A DNA stretch of 43,176 nt from an uncultured Holophagaceae bacterium (lineage in GTDB: Bacteria > Acidobacteriota > Holophagae > Holophagales > Holophagaceae): assembly GCA_903840385.1 (NCBI GenBank), contig CAIMFT010000007.1, positions 1 through 43,176 of the forward strand. Direction: 5' to 3'. This document shows, one piece after another, positions 24,920 to 34,110 of this stretch. The notes beneath the pieces were generated by a model. The model was given only the letters and a program-made list of their open reading frames with translations, had not been told where the DNA came from and did no database searches. A program made the translations under genes and the position numbers. The stretch's first letter is position 1; each line of letters opens with the position of its first letter.

Positions 24920-25043
24920 GACGGACTCCTTGAAGGAACCTCCAGATTACTCTCCATGGGGGTTGGCCTTAAGCCCCGATGCTGAGAAGGGGGTGGGTAG
25001 GATATCTTCATGCCCTGCGGTGCCGGGGTCAGGCAGGGGCGTC

Positions 25044-25415
25044 ATGGGGAAGGCCGTCCGGATCATCGCTCAGATCGGCCTCCTGGCACTGTTCCAGGTG
25101 CTGGGCCTGCGCCTCGCCGCCGTGGCCCACCTGCCCATTCCTGGCAATGTCCTCGGCTTGCTCCTGCTCTTCCTGGCCCTGCAGTCCGGCTTGGTGCAGC
25201 TCAAGCACATCCAGGAAGGCGCCGACTTCCTGCTTCGGCATCTGGTGTTCTTCTTCATCCCCGTGGCGGTGGACCTGATGAACTGGGGCGGGGTGTTCCG
25301 CCAGCATGGCTTCCGCTTGGCCCTGGTGATCGGCGTGGGCTCGGTGCTCACCTTCCTCGTCACCGGCCATGCGAGCCAGTGGTTGCAGCGGCGGAACCAG
25401 CCATGCAAGTCCTGA
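25044..25415 (+). CDS. lrgA: CidA/LrgA family holin-like protein
   Basis: This 123-residue protein with about four membrane helices belongs to the CidA/LrgA family, which pairs with LrgB and has been linked to murein hydrolase control, cell death and, in some bacteria, pyruvate or small-acid transport. LPIPGNVLGLLLLFLAL and GADFLLRHLVFFFIPVAV match the family. I start at ATG 25044 (AGGGGCGT upstream), which gives MGKAVRIIAQIGLLALFQ; the frame is open further back into the tpx promoter region but shows no conservation. The reading frame overlaps lrgB by 13 bases. The choice between cidA and lrgA cannot be made from sequence alone. Confidence 0.88.
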   Translation: MGKAVRIIAQIGLLALFQVLGLRLAAVAHLPIPGNVLGLLLLFLALQSGLVQLKHIQEGADFLLRHLVFFFIPVAVDLMNWGGVFRQHGFRLALVIGVGSVLTFLVTGHASQWLQRRNQPCKS

Positions 25416-26095
25416 CCACGGCCTTCTGTCTTGCCCTGACCCTGGGTGCCTATCACCTGGCCAAGGCCCTGAACCTCAGGTACCGGCATCCCCTGCTGAA
25501 CGTTGTCCTCCTGGGCGCCACCTTCGTGATCGCTGCCCTGCTGGCGCTGGGGATCCCCTACCAGGCCTACGTGCCGGGCCGCAGCCTCATGACCGCCCTT
25601 CTCGGGCCGGCCACGGTGGGCCTGGCGGTGCCCCTGTTTCGCAACCGGGACCTGCTGCGCCGCCACGCGCCCGCGATCCTGGCTGGCGTTGGCCTGGGGA
25701 CCCTCACCTCGGTGCTGAGCGCCGGGTGGCTGGCGACCTTCCTGGCGCTTCCCCACGACATCGTCCTCTCGCTCCTGCCCCGGAGCGTGACCATCCCCTT
25801 CGCAGTGGAGATCGTGAAGCTGCACGGTGGCAGCCAGGCCCTGGCCTCGGCCTTCGTCGTGGCCACCGGTACGGTGGGCTCGGTGCTGGGGGCGACCCTG
25901 CTCACCTGGACAGGAGTCCGGGATCCCGTGGCCAGGGGCCTGGCCCTGGGGACGGCGGCCCATGGCCAAGGCACGGCCATGGCGTTTCAGGAGGGCGAGG
26001 AGCAGGGCACCATGGCGGGCCTGGCCCTCACCCTGGCGGGCGTCACCACCACCCTGCTGGCACCCCTGCTGATCCGCCTGCTGGTCCCAGCCTGA
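25403..26095 (+). CDS. lrgB: LrgB family membrane protein
   Basis: This 230-residue multi-pass protein is the partner of LrgA. Family signatures include LLGPATVGLAVPLFRNRDLLRR (about 64-85), SLLPRSVTIPFAVEI (about 122-136) and LGTAAHGQGTAMAF (about 185-198). The ATG lies inside the end of lrgA (13-base overlap), so translation is coupled and the pair works together. No regulator (LysR or LytSR) is adjacent. Confidence 0.93.
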   Translation: MQVLTTAFCLALTLGAYHLAKALNLRYRHPLLNVVLLGATFVIAALLALGIPYQAYVPGRSLMTALLGPATVGLAVPLFRNRDLLRRHAPAILAGVGLGTLTSVLSAGWLATFLALPHDIVLSLLPRSVTIPFAVEIVKLHGGSQALASAFVVATGTVGSVLGATLLTWTGVRDPVARGLALGTAAHGQGTAMAFQEGEEQGTMAGLALTLAGVTTTLLAPLLIRLLVPA

Positions 26096-26101
26096 CCGCG
26101 C

Positions 26102-27244
26102 TCAGGACCTGCTGGACCAGTGGGGCTCGATGCTGTCCAGGAGGCGGGCCACGAGGTCCCGGTTGCGGCGGGTGCGCGCCTCCCGGCCCTGGGGCTCGGG
26201 GAAAGCCGGGTTGGGGTCGTGGAGGGCGGGGGCCAGATCGGGGCCAAGCAGGTGCTGCCAGCGGTCCAGCCACGCCTGGGGCAGCTCGGTGGGCAGGGGC
26301 AGGTCCCGCATGACCAGGTAGAGGAGGGTCCACACCCGGGCCACCACCTGGGCCTCGTAGCCTCCGCCCAGGGTCACCAGGAGGCGGTTCTCGGCGTGAG
26401 TCTCGGCCAGGCTCAGGATCCTGCGGAAGAGGCCCTCGAAGGCCTGGGTGGTGAGGGCCAGATCGCCCAGGGGATCAGAGAAATGGGCATCCGCTCCGGC
26501 CTGCACCACCAGCGCCTGCGGCTGGAACCAGGCCAGAGCCTTGGGCACCACGTACTCGAAGGCTTCGAGGTAGTCCGCTGCACCGGTGAAGGGCTCCAGG
26601 GGGATGTTCACGGAGGTCCCCAGGGCCAGGCCGGAACCCATCTCCTGGATGTGCCCGGTGCCCGGGTAGAGGTAGTGACCGGACTCGTGGAGGCTGATGG
26701 TGAGCACCCGGGGGTCGCTGTAGAAGAGGTTCTGGACGCCGTCCCCATGGTGCAGGTCCACGTCCAGGTAGGCCACCCGTAGCCCGGCGTCCACCAGCGC
26801 CTGAATGCCCACGGCCAGGTCGTTGTAGAGGCAGAAGCCCTCGGCCCGGTCCCGCTGGGCGTGGTGCAGGCCGCCGCCCAGCTGCAGCACGCGCCGCTCC
26901 GTGCCCTGCAGGAGCAGGCGGGCGCCGTGGAGCGTGCCGCCCACCAGCCAGCGCGTGGCCTGGTCCATGTCCGGGAAGAGCGGGTTGTCCGGCGTGCCCA
27001 GGCCGTGGCTGACGCCCGCCTCCCGGGGACCGCCCCGGTCCAGGGCCTCCATCATGGCGACATAGGCCTCGGCGTGGACGCTGAGGATCTCCTCCCGCGT
27101 CGCCGCAGGGGCCGCGAGGGGTGCCACGGCATGGCCCAGGCTGCGCAACAGGTCCAGCACCATCTCCAGCCGGGCGGGCGTGAAGGGGTGCTCGGGCCCG
27201 AAGTCGTACCGGGCGTATTCCGGGCGGTGGATCAGTGTGGCCAT
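26102..27244 (-). CDS. acuC: AcuC-like histone-deacetylase-family protein
   Basis: This 380-residue zinc hydrolase of the class I/II HDAC superfamily removes acyl groups from lysine; AcuC of Bacillus deacetylates acetyl-CoA synthetase. Catalytic features are present: the His pair HH (127-128) in GGGLHHAQ, the metal ligands and charge-relay set in LDVDLHHGDG (160-169), and GADAHFSDPLGDL with the third ligand Asp. The GGGYE motif near the end supplies the catalytic Tyr (TLGGGYEAQVV). It overlaps the AcuB-like gene by 13 bases and is the last gene of a three-gene minus-strand unit. Confidence 0.92.
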   Translation of the reverse strand: MATLIHRPEYARYDFGPEHPFTPARLEMVLDLLRSLGHAVAPLAAPAATREEILSVHAEAYVAMMEALDRGGPREAGVSHGLGTPDNPLFPDMDQATRWLVGGTLHGARLLLQGTERRVLQLGGGLHHAQRDRAEGFCLYNDLAVGIQALVDAGLRVAYLDVDLHHGDGVQNLFYSDPRVLTISLHESGHYLYPGTGHIQEMGSGLALGTSVNIPLEPFTGAADYLEAFEYVVPKALAWFQPQALVVQAGADAHFSDPLGDLALTTQAFEGLFRRILSLAETHAENRLLVTLGGGYEAQVVARVWTLLYLVMRDLPLPTELPQAWLDRWQHLLGPDLAPALHDPNPAFPEPQGREARTRRNRDLVARLLDSIEPHWSSRS

Positions 27245-27861
27245 GGCTTGGGCACAGGCCAGAGGATCTCGAAGTTGGCGGCCCGCATGGCATCAGCCAG
27301 CGGGCGGATCTGGTTGGAGTCCAGCCGCAGCACCGTGCGCACCGAGCCGTTGGGGTCCGGGGAGGTGAGGATGGAGTGGATGTTCACCTGGCGGTCAGCC
27401 AGGAAGGCCGTCAGGCGCGCCAGCTCACCAGGCTGGTCCGCCAGGGCGACCTCCATGCGGGAGGAGGGCTTGGTGACACCGGTGAGGCTCACCAGGGCAT
27501 CCAGCAGGTCCATGCCCGTGAGGATGCCCACCAGCTCCGAGCCATCCATCACCGGCAGGCAGCCGATCTTGTGCTCGCGCATGATGCGGGCGGCGTCCTC
27601 CACGGGATCCAGGGGATCGGCGGTGAGGACGTGGGGGCTCATGGCCAGAGTGACGGGGGCTTCGGCGCCCTGAGGGTTGCTGCAGAGGGCGCTGGTGGCG
27701 AAGTGGAGGTCCCGATCCGAGAGGATGCCCACCAGGCGACCCTGGGACACCACGGGCAGGTGGCGGAAGCCCTGGGCCTCGAAGATGGCGAAGGCCTCGC
27801 CGAGGGTGGCTGTGAGGGGGAGCACGGTCACGGGACTGTGCATCTTGTCTTTGACGAGCAA
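27232..27861 (-). CDS. acuB: AcuB-like CBS-ACT protein
   Basis: Two CBS domains (about 5-60 and 75-135) are followed by an ACT-like domain (about 140-209), the AcuB layout. CBS pairs bind adenine nucleotides such as AMP or ATP, and ACT domains bind amino acids or other small ligands, so this is probably an energy sensor for the deacetylase or the acyltransferase next to it. I start at TTG (27859-27861): AGGAGG stands four bases upstream and it yields MLVKDKMHSPVTVLP, the family opening. An in-frame GTG at 27879 would put the AGGAGG inside the coding region. Overlaps acuC by 13 bases. Confidence 0.88.
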   Translation of the reverse strand: MLVKDKMHSPVTVLPLTATLGEAFAIFEAQGFRHLPVVSQGRLVGILSDRDLHFATSALCSNPQGAEAPVTLAMSPHVLTADPLDPVEDAARIMREHKIGCLPVMDGSELVGILTGMDLLDALVSLTGVTKPSSRMEVALADQPGELARLTAFLADRQVNIHSILTSPDPNGSVRTVLRLDSNQIRPLADAMRAANFEILWPVPKPWPH

Positions 27862-27875
27862 GGTTCCTCCTGGGA

Positions 27876-30335
27876 TCACTGGGTGCGGAAGCTGACCTGG
27901 CTGAAAGCCATGCGCAGAGCGGGCTGGAGGGGCAGGGGGCCCCCCGGATCGGGGACGCCGGTCTGGATGCGGACCTGGGCCTCCAGGCTGCTGATCCAGG
28001 GCAGGTCCTCCACCAGCTGGGTGAGGCGCCCTAGGGTCTCGCCCAGGCCGCAGGTGGGGCTGAGGCGCAGCCGCTCCAGCACGTCGGTGATGTCGAGGTC
28101 GGTGAGCGGCGTGATGCGCAGGACCGTGCCCACGCCGGTGCGGCGGAAGCGCCAGGTGGGGCCGAAGTCCGGATCGGCAGAGAGGCTCAGGCTGATGCGG
28201 GCCCCTGTGGGCTGGGCGCCGCCGCTCCGGGCCTCGGCCAGGCTGAGCCCAAAGCAGGCCAGGAGCTCTCGGGACTGCGCCACGGTGAAGGTCCGGGGCT
28301 GGTCCCCTTCGGCGGTCCCGGCGAGCAGGGTCTCCACCCGCCGCCGCGCCGCGCCGCCGTCCAGGGCCTCGTAGCTGAGGATGCGGCCCGGGGGCTGGAT
28401 GCGGAACTGGGCGTAGTCCACTACCTTGGACAGGGCCAGGGCCGCTGACTCCGGGAAGCGGTAGGAGGGGAAGGTGCGGTGGATGCCGCCGCTGTCCCCC
28501 AGCGTGCTGGCACCCACGGCCACCGCACCGCTGACCCCCATGAGGGAGAGCAGGGTGGGCTTGGCGATGCCCGTGGCCCGCTCGGCGCGCACGGCCGCCC
28601 GGCGAATGGCCCGGGCCACCAGGGTGGGGTCGCAGTCCCCCACGCAGGCGAAGGTGGCGATGAGGGCGTCCACCTCTGGATGCTCCAGGGCGGCCAGGCA
28701 GGCCCGCTCGTAGTGCTCGGCGGTGGCCATGGTGTGCAGGTCCACTACGCCGGGGCCGGAGAGCAGCATGCCGTTGGCCTCACAGGCGTCCGCACAGATG
28801 GTGGCGACGCCGCCGGAGTTGCTCACCACCGCCACCCGGTTGCCCCGGGGCAGGGGCTGGTGGGACAGCAGCAGAGCGATGTCGAACAGCTCTTCCAGGG
28901 TGTCGGCCCGGATGACACCGGCCTGATGGAACAGAGCGTCCACTTCCGCATCGTCCCTGGGGCTGGCGCCGATGTGGGCCTGGGCCATGCGGCGGCCGGC
29001 GTGGCTGCGGGCGCTCTTGACGCACAGGATGGGCTTGCGGTGGGAGATGCGGCGGGCCAGGCGGGCGAAGCGCCGGGGATTGCCGAAGGTCTCCAGGTAG
29101 AGCAGGGCCACGTCGGTGTCCGGGTCCTCCTCCCAGTACTGAAGCAGGTCGTTGCCGGAGACATCCGCGCGGTTGCCTGCCGATACGAAGGTGGAGAAGC
29201 CCAGCCCCCGCTCGGCGGCGTACTTCAGGATCACCACCCCCAGCGCAGCCGAGTGGCTGAAGAAGCCCACCCGCCCCCGGGGTGGCATGGTGGAGGCCAG
29301 GCTGGCGTTCAGCTGCACCGCCGGGTTGGTGTTCAGCAGGCCCAGGCAGTTGGGGCCCACCAGGCGCGCCCCCTGGCTGCGGGCCAGTTGCACCAGACGC
29401 TCCTGGCGCCGGGCCCCCTCCGGGCCAGCCTCGGCGAAGCCTGCGGCCAGGGCCAGCAGGCCCCGGGCGCCCTTTTTCAGGGCCGCCTTGGCCATGGGGA
29501 CCACCTTCGCAGCGGGGACCGCCAGGACCACGAGGTCCGGCGCCTCCGGCAGGGAGTCCAGGGAGGGGTAGGCCCGCACGCCCTCGATGGCCCGGGCGTT
29601 GGGGTTGACGGGATAGACCACACCCTTGAAGCGGCTCTGCAGGATGTGGCGGAAGATGGCGTTGCCGATGGAGTTGGGATCCCGGGAGGCACCCACCACG
29701 GCCACCGTCTCCGGGCGCAGGAGGGGCACCAGGGAGTTGGCGGCAGCGACCCGCTCCCGGATCTCCGCCCGCTCCCGGTGGGCCTGGGGGGCGTTGAGCG
29801 GGAAGTGCACGTGGATGATGCCGCCCTCCATGGCCCGGCGGGTCTCGAAGCCCGAGTCCCGGAAGACGTTGTTCATCTTGTCGTTCTCGTAGAGCACATC
29901 GGCTTCGAAGCCCAGGTAGCCGGCGCCGGCCGCCAGGCCCGCGATGCGCTCGAGGATGAGGCTGCTGATGCCCCGGCCCTGGTGCTCGTCGGCGACCATG
30001 AAGCTGACTTCGGCGTTGGCCCCGCCCTGGCCCACGTAGTTGCCCAGGCCCAGCACGCACTGGGTGGCGCCCTCGCCCTCCACGGCCAGGAGGCAGGCCC
30101 GCAGGCGGGGGTCGGGAGTGCAGAGCTCCTCGGCGAAGCGGCGGGCGATGCGGGACACACCCCCCATGAAGCGCATGGACAGGGCCTCCCGGGAGAGGCC
30201 CTGGATGAAGGCGTCCACCCGGTCTGTGTCCTCCGGGGTGGCCATGCGGAGGGAGACCCCCTGACCGTCCTTCAGGAGGACGAACTCTTGGTAGTCTGCG
30301 CCGTCAGGAATGATGCTGAACACGGAAAGCCCCAC
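27876..30335 (-). CDS. GNAT / NDP-forming acyl-CoA synthetase-like fusion (Pat-like)
   Basis: This 819-residue fusion resembles protein acetyltransferase Pat. An N-terminal GNAT domain (about 25-180) carries the acetyl-CoA loop EHQGRGISS. A CoA-binding Rossmann domain (VAVVGASRDPNSIGNAIF, about 210-330) and succinyl-CoA-ligase-like domains follow; the phospho-His site reads AQAHIGAS, so the His is kept. The C-terminal ATP-grasp part is cut down: the strands after LLACFGLSLAEA jump straight to the middle of the domain (SADPDFGPTWRF), without the Lys-bearing ATP-binding half. It should therefore sense acyl-CoA and acetylate lysine rather than make acyl-CoA. In Salmonella Pat the GNAT domain is C-terminal; here it is N-terminal. 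The GTG start at 30335 has no clear ribosome-binding site; GTG 30323 is an alternative. Confidence 0.85.
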   Translation of the reverse strand: MGLSVFSIIPDGADYQEFVLLKDGQGVSLRMATPEDTDRVDAFIQGLSREALSMRFMGGVSRIARRFAEELCTPDPRLRACLLAVEGEGATQCVLGLGNYVGQGGANAEVSFMVADEHQGRGISSLILERIAGLAAGAGYLGFEADVLYENDKMNNVFRDSGFETRRAMEGGIIHVHFPLNAPQAHRERAEIRERVAAANSLVPLLRPETVAVVGASRDPNSIGNAIFRHILQSRFKGVVYPVNPNARAIEGVRAYPSLDSLPEAPDLVVLAVPAAKVVPMAKAALKKGARGLLALAAGFAEAGPEGARRQERLVQLARSQGARLVGPNCLGLLNTNPAVQLNASLASTMPPRGRVGFFSHSAALGVVILKYAAERGLGFSTFVSAGNRADVSGNDLLQYWEEDPDTDVALLYLETFGNPRRFARLARRISHRKPILCVKSARSHAGRRMAQAHIGASPRDDAEVDALFHQAGVIRADTLEELFDIALLLSHQPLPRGNRVAVVSNSGGVATICADACEANGMLLSGPGVVDLHTMATAEHYERACLAALEHPEVDALIATFACVGDCDPTLVARAIRRAAVRAERATGIAKPTLLSLMGVSGAVAVGASTLGDSGGIHRTFPSYRFPESAALALSKVVDYAQFRIQPPGRILSYEALDGGAARRRVETLLAGTAEGDQPRTFTVAQSRELLACFGLSLAEARSGGAQPTGARISLSLSADPDFGPTWRFRRTGVGTVLRITPLTDLDITDVLERLRLSPTCGLGETLGRLTQLVEDLPWISSLEAQVRIQTGVPDPGGPLPLQPALRMAFSQVSFRTQ

Positions 30336-30455
30336 GAAATCGGTCGCAATGCGATCACCCTACCACGGCTTCCAGTGGACTGTTTGGCGCTGAAAGCCTT
30401 TCTTGCCCTTTACATCATCTTTCATTCTGGACGGCGACTGAACGCCGCCCTAAAT

Positions 30456-30464
30456 TGGTTATAG
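30456..30464 (+). promoter_or_regulatory. Candidate extended -10 promoter for the acyl-CoA ligase
   Basis: TGGTTATAG fits an extended -10 element 23 bases before the ligase start codon, in the divergent gap from the Pat-like gene. It has the same TTGG-T start as the proposed proC leader promoter (9101). No clear -35 box is seen. Confidence 0.35.
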
Positions 30465-30487
30465 CACCTGCCAAATTGGAGACCCCC

Positions 30488-32164
30488 ATGAACGAACGAA
30501 AGGCCTTCCTTGATGCCCGACAGTTCATGTTCGACCACAGCGGCGATCGCGTGGCGGCATGCCAGGGATTCCAGTGGCCCGTGCTCGAGCACTTCAACTG
30601 GGCGCTGGACCACTTCGATGTGATGGCGGCCGGCAACGAGCAGCCTGCCCTCTGGATCGTGGAGGAAGGCGGCAGCGAGACCAAGGTCTCCTTCCAGGAG
30701 ATGAGCCAGCGCAGCAACCAGGTGGCCAATGCGCTGCGTGATCTGGGCGTCAAGCGCGGCGACGGCGTGCTCATCATGCTCGACAACGTGCGCCCCCTCT
30801 GGGAAGTGCTGCTGGCCTGCATCAAGCTCGGCGCCGTGATGGTGCCCTCCACCCTGCTGCTGAGCCCGGCGGACCTGACCGACCGCCTGGAGCGGGGCGG
30901 CATCCGCCACCTGGTGGTGGACTCGGCCCAGACCGCCAAGTTCGATGGCATGGATGCCTCCCTCACCCGCATCTGCGTGGGCGACGCCGTGCCGGGCTGG
31001 CATGACGTGGCCACCCTGTACAGCGGCTCCACCACCTACGTGCCGGATGCCATCACCAAGGCCACGGACCCCCTGCTGCTCTACTTCACCAGCGGCACCA
31101 CCGCCAAGCCCAAGCTGGTGCTCCACACCCACCAGTCCTACCCCGTTGGCCACCTGTCCACCGTGTACTGGATCGGCCTGCGCGAAGGCGACATCCACTT
31201 CAACATCAGCTCTCCAGGCTGGGCCAAGCACGCCTGGAGCAACTTCTTCGCCCCCTGGATCGCCGGTGCCTGCATCTTCATCTACCGGTCCACCCGGTTC
31301 AGCGCCGCCGCCGCCCTCCAGGTGATCGCCGACAAGGGCGTCACCAACCTGTGCGCCCCGCCCACGGTGTGGCGCCTGTTCATCCAGGAGGACCTGGCCG
31401 CCTACAAGGTGAAGCTGCGCGGTGTCATCGGCGCCGGCGAGCCCCTCAACCCCGAGGTCATCAGCCAGGTGGAGAAGGCCTGGGGCCTCACCATCCGCGA
31501 CGGCTTTGGCCAGACCGAGACCACCTGTGTGGTGGGCAACTCCCCCGGCGTGCCGGTGAAGCCGGGCTCCATGGGCCTGCCCATGCCGGGCTACGACGTG
31601 GTCCTGCTGGACCTGGACGGCAAGGAGACGGACGAGGGCGAGATCGCCCTGCGGCTCAATCCCCGCCCCCTGGGCCTCATGGAAGGCTACAAGGACGATC
31701 CCTCCAAGATGGAGAAGGCCCTGAAAGAGGGCTACTACCGCACGGGTGACGTGGCCACCCGCGACGCCGAAGGCTACCTCTTCTTCGTCGGCCGCGCTGA
31801 TGATGTCTTCAAGAGCTCCGACTACCGCATCAGCCCCTTTGAGCTGGAGTCCTTCCTCATCGAGCATGACTTTGTGGCCGAGGCCGCGGTGGTGCCGAGC
31901 CCGGACCCGGTGAAGCTGGCGGTGCCCAAGGCCTACGTCATCCTCCGGGCGGGCGTGGAGCCCAGCCGGGAGACGGCCCTGGTCCTGTTCCGCTTCATCC
32001 GCGAGCGCCTCAGTGCCTACAAGCGCATCCGCATCATCGAGTTCAGCGAGCTGCCCAAGACCATCTCCGGGAAGATCCGTCGCGTCGAGCTCCGCAAGCG
32101 CGCCGCCGACCAGGGTGCCTCCGCCACCGAGTGGCGCGAGGACCAGTTCCCTGAGCTGAAGTAG
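30488..32164 (+). CDS. AMP-forming acyl-CoA synthetase (benzoate/medium-chain type)
   Basis: This 558-residue ANL-superfamily ligase activates a carboxylic acid to its CoA thioester via an acyl-AMP. The P-loop YFTSGTTAKPK (about 199-209), GFGQTET (about 340-346) and the hinge region YRTGDVATRD are intact. The C-terminal PKTISGKIRR holds the catalytic Lys (K529), the site acylated by Pat enzymes in this family. The motif SPGWAKHAWSNFFAPW fits the benzoate/2-aminobenzoate or medium-chain (MACS) branch better than acetyl-CoA synthetase; the true substrate is not known. It starts at ATG 30488 with GGAG upstream, divergent from the Pat-like gene, and is followed 51 bases on by an acyl-CoA dehydrogenase. 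Confidence 0.92.
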   Translation: MNERKAFLDARQFMFDHSGDRVAACQGFQWPVLEHFNWALDHFDVMAAGNEQPALWIVEEGGSETKVSFQEMSQRSNQVANALRDLGVKRGDGVLIMLDNVRPLWEVLLACIKLGAVMVPSTLLLSPADLTDRLERGGIRHLVVDSAQTAKFDGMDASLTRICVGDAVPGWHDVATLYSGSTTYVPDAITKATDPLLLYFTSGTTAKPKLVLHTHQSYPVGHLSTVYWIGLREGDIHFNISSPGWAKHAWSNFFAPWIAGACIFIYRSTRFSAAAALQVIADKGVTNLCAPPTVWRLFIQEDLAAYKVKLRGVIGAGEPLNPEVISQVEKAWGLTIRDGFGQTETTCVVGNSPGVPVKPGSMGLPMPGYDVVLLDLDGKETDEGEIALRLNPRPLGLMEGYKDDPSKMEKALKEGYYRTGDVATRDAEGYLFFVGRADDVFKSSDYRISPFELESFLIEHDFVAEAAVVPSPDPVKLAVPKAYVILRAGVEPSRETALVLFRFIRERLSAYKRIRIIEFSELPKTISGKIRRVELRKRAADQGASATEWREDQFPELK

Positions 32165-32215
32165 CCCCACCCCACCCAGTCCCTTCCTTACCCATTACTC
32201 CCAGCCGGAGGTCCC

Positions 32216-34042
32216 ATGCGCTACCTAGACGATCAACGCGACATTCTCTTCAACCTATTTGAGTGGCTGGACCTGGATGCAGTGCTCAAGGGTGCCGCCT
32301 ACGAGGATGTGGACCGGGAGCAGCTGGGCATGGTGCTGGACGAGGCCCTGAAGGTCGCCAAGGGCAGCGTCGCCGCCTGCAATGAGGTGGGCGACCGCGT
32401 GGGCGCCAAGCATGCGAACGGCAAGGTCGAGCTGCCGGAAGGCTTTGCCGGCGCCTTCGACGACCTGGCCTCGGGCGGCTGGATCAGCGCCACCATGAAC
32501 CCCGAGTTCGGCGGCATGGGCCTTCCGGAAGTCGTGGGCACGGGCATCAGCGAGCACCTCATGGGGGCCAACACGGCCCTGGCCCTCAAGACCATGCTCA
32601 CCCGTGGCTCGGCCCACCTCATCGAGACCTTTGGCAGCGATGATCTGAAGGCCACCTACGTCGAGAAGATGTACAGCGGCGAGTGGTGCGGCACCATGTG
32701 CCTCACCGAGGCCGGCGCCGGCAGCGATCTGGGTGCGCTCACCACCAAAGCCACCAAGCAGGAAGACGGCTCCTACCTCATCACCGGCGAGAAGATCTTC
32801 ATCACCAGCGGTGACCACGAGCTCACGCCCAACATCATCCACGCCGTGCTGGCCCGCGTCGCCGACGCCCCCTCCGGTCCCAAGGGGCTCAGCCTCTTCG
32901 TGGTGCCGAAGTTCCGGGTCCATGCCAACGGCAGCCTCGGCGAGCGCAACGATGTCACCTGTGCGGGCATCGAGCACAAGCTGGGCATCCACGGCTCGCC
33001 CACCTGCACGCTGGTGTTCGGCATGGAGAACGGCTGCCAGGGCTTCCTCCTGGGTCAGGAGATGCAGGGTCTGGTCTACATGTTCCAGATGATGAATGCC
33101 GCCCGCTATGAGGTCGGCGTCCAGGGCCTGGGCAATGCTTCCGCCGCCCACCAGGCCGCCATCGCCTTCGCCAAGGAGCGCCTGCAGGGCCGCGCCGGCA
33201 AGGGCGTCGGTCAGTCGCCCATCATCCAGCACCCGGACGTGCGCCGCATGCTGCTCATGCAGTCCGCCTACGTGCAGGCCATGCGGGCCCTCGTGTCCTA
33301 CACCGCCTGGTGCATGGACATGGCCCATGTCTCCGCCGGCGACGAGAAGAACCGCTGGCAGGGCCTCGTGGAGCTGTTCACGCCCGTCTGCAAGGCCTGG
33401 TGCTCGGACTGGGGCTTCCGCGTGACCGAGTGGGCGCTACAGACCTATGGCGGCTATGGCTACACCATGGACTACCCCGCCGAGCAGTACCTGCGGGACT
33501 GCAAGATCGCCTCCATCTACGAAGGCACCAACGGCATCCAGGCCCTCGACCTGGTGGGCCGCAAGTTCCGCATGCAGGACGGCAAGCCCATGAAGGACCT
33601 GCTCCAGCTCGTCGGCGTCACCGTCGAGACCCTGGCCGCCGACCCCATCCTGGGTGGCTCTGCCAGCCAGCTGGGCGCCGCGCTGAAGACTCTGACCGCC
33701 GTGCTCCAGGAAGCGCCCACCCGGCCCAACGGGGGCGCCCTGACGGTCCTCAACGCCGTCCCGGTGTTGGACATGCTCGGCCACGTGGTGTCCGGCCACC
33801 TGCTGCTGCAGCAGGCCGCCATCGCCCAGGCCAAGGGTCAGGCCCTCCTGCAGGAGCGGGGCGTCGCCGCCGAGGACAAGGCGGCCGTGCAGGCCCTCCT
33901 GAAGGACAGCCCCGAGGCCGCCTTCTACAACAACAAGGTGCAGGCCGCGATCCACTTCGCCCACCGTGGACTGCCCCTGGTGGCCGCGCTGGCCGTAGCC
34001 ATCCAGGCCGGTGAGACCGCCCCCCTCGAGGCCGTCTTCTAG
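32216..34042 (+). CDS. Acyl-CoA dehydrogenase, long (FadE5-like) type
   Basis: This 608-residue FAD enzyme oxidises an acyl-CoA to the 2-enoyl-CoA, passing electrons to ETF. It has the FAD/substrate motif MCLTEAGAGSDLGALTTKA (about 162-180), the ITGEKIFITSGDHEL segment, and the catalytic Glu E436 in IYEGTNGIQALDLVGRK. The ~130 residues after it form the extra C-terminal domain seen in the long, FadE5/AcdA class rather than in the 380-residue enzymes. GGAGG lies seven bases before ATG 32216. The acyl-CoA synthetase just upstream should supply its substrate, so the pair begins a beta-oxidation-like path. Confidence 0.95.
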   Translation: MRYLDDQRDILFNLFEWLDLDAVLKGAAYEDVDREQLGMVLDEALKVAKGSVAACNEVGDRVGAKHANGKVELPEGFAGAFDDLASGGWISATMNPEFGGMGLPEVVGTGISEHLMGANTALALKTMLTRGSAHLIETFGSDDLKATYVEKMYSGEWCGTMCLTEAGAGSDLGALTTKATKQEDGSYLITGEKIFITSGDHELTPNIIHAVLARVADAPSGPKGLSLFVVPKFRVHANGSLGERNDVTCAGIEHKLGIHGSPTCTLVFGMENGCQGFLLGQEMQGLVYMFQMMNAARYEVGVQGLGNASAAHQAAIAFAKERLQGRAGKGVGQSPIIQHPDVRRMLLMQSAYVQAMRALVSYTAWCMDMAHVSAGDEKNRWQGLVELFTPVCKAWCSDWGFRVTEWALQTYGGYGYTMDYPAEQYLRDCKIASIYEGTNGIQALDLVGRKFRMQDGKPMKDLLQLVGVTVETLAADPILGGSASQLGAALKTLTAVLQEAPTRPNGGALTVLNAVPVLDMLGHVVSGHLLLQQAAIAQAKGQALLQERGVAAEDKAAVQALLKDSPEAAFYNNKVQAAIHFAHRGLPLVAALAVAIQAGETAPLEAVF

Positions 34043-34070
34043 GACCGGGGTTTCCCAGCTGATCCCGCCC

Positions 34071-34090
34071 CCGATCTGTCTGCAGATCGG
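34071..34090. terminator. Hairpin between convergent genes
   Basis: CCGATCTG, loop TCTG, CAGATCGG: a perfect 8-bp stem between the acyl-CoA dehydrogenase and the convergent propeller gene. No long T-run is present on either strand, so it may be a weak bidirectional terminator. Confidence 0.5.
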
Positions 34091-34110
34091 TTGGGTGGGG
34101 CTGTGGCAGG

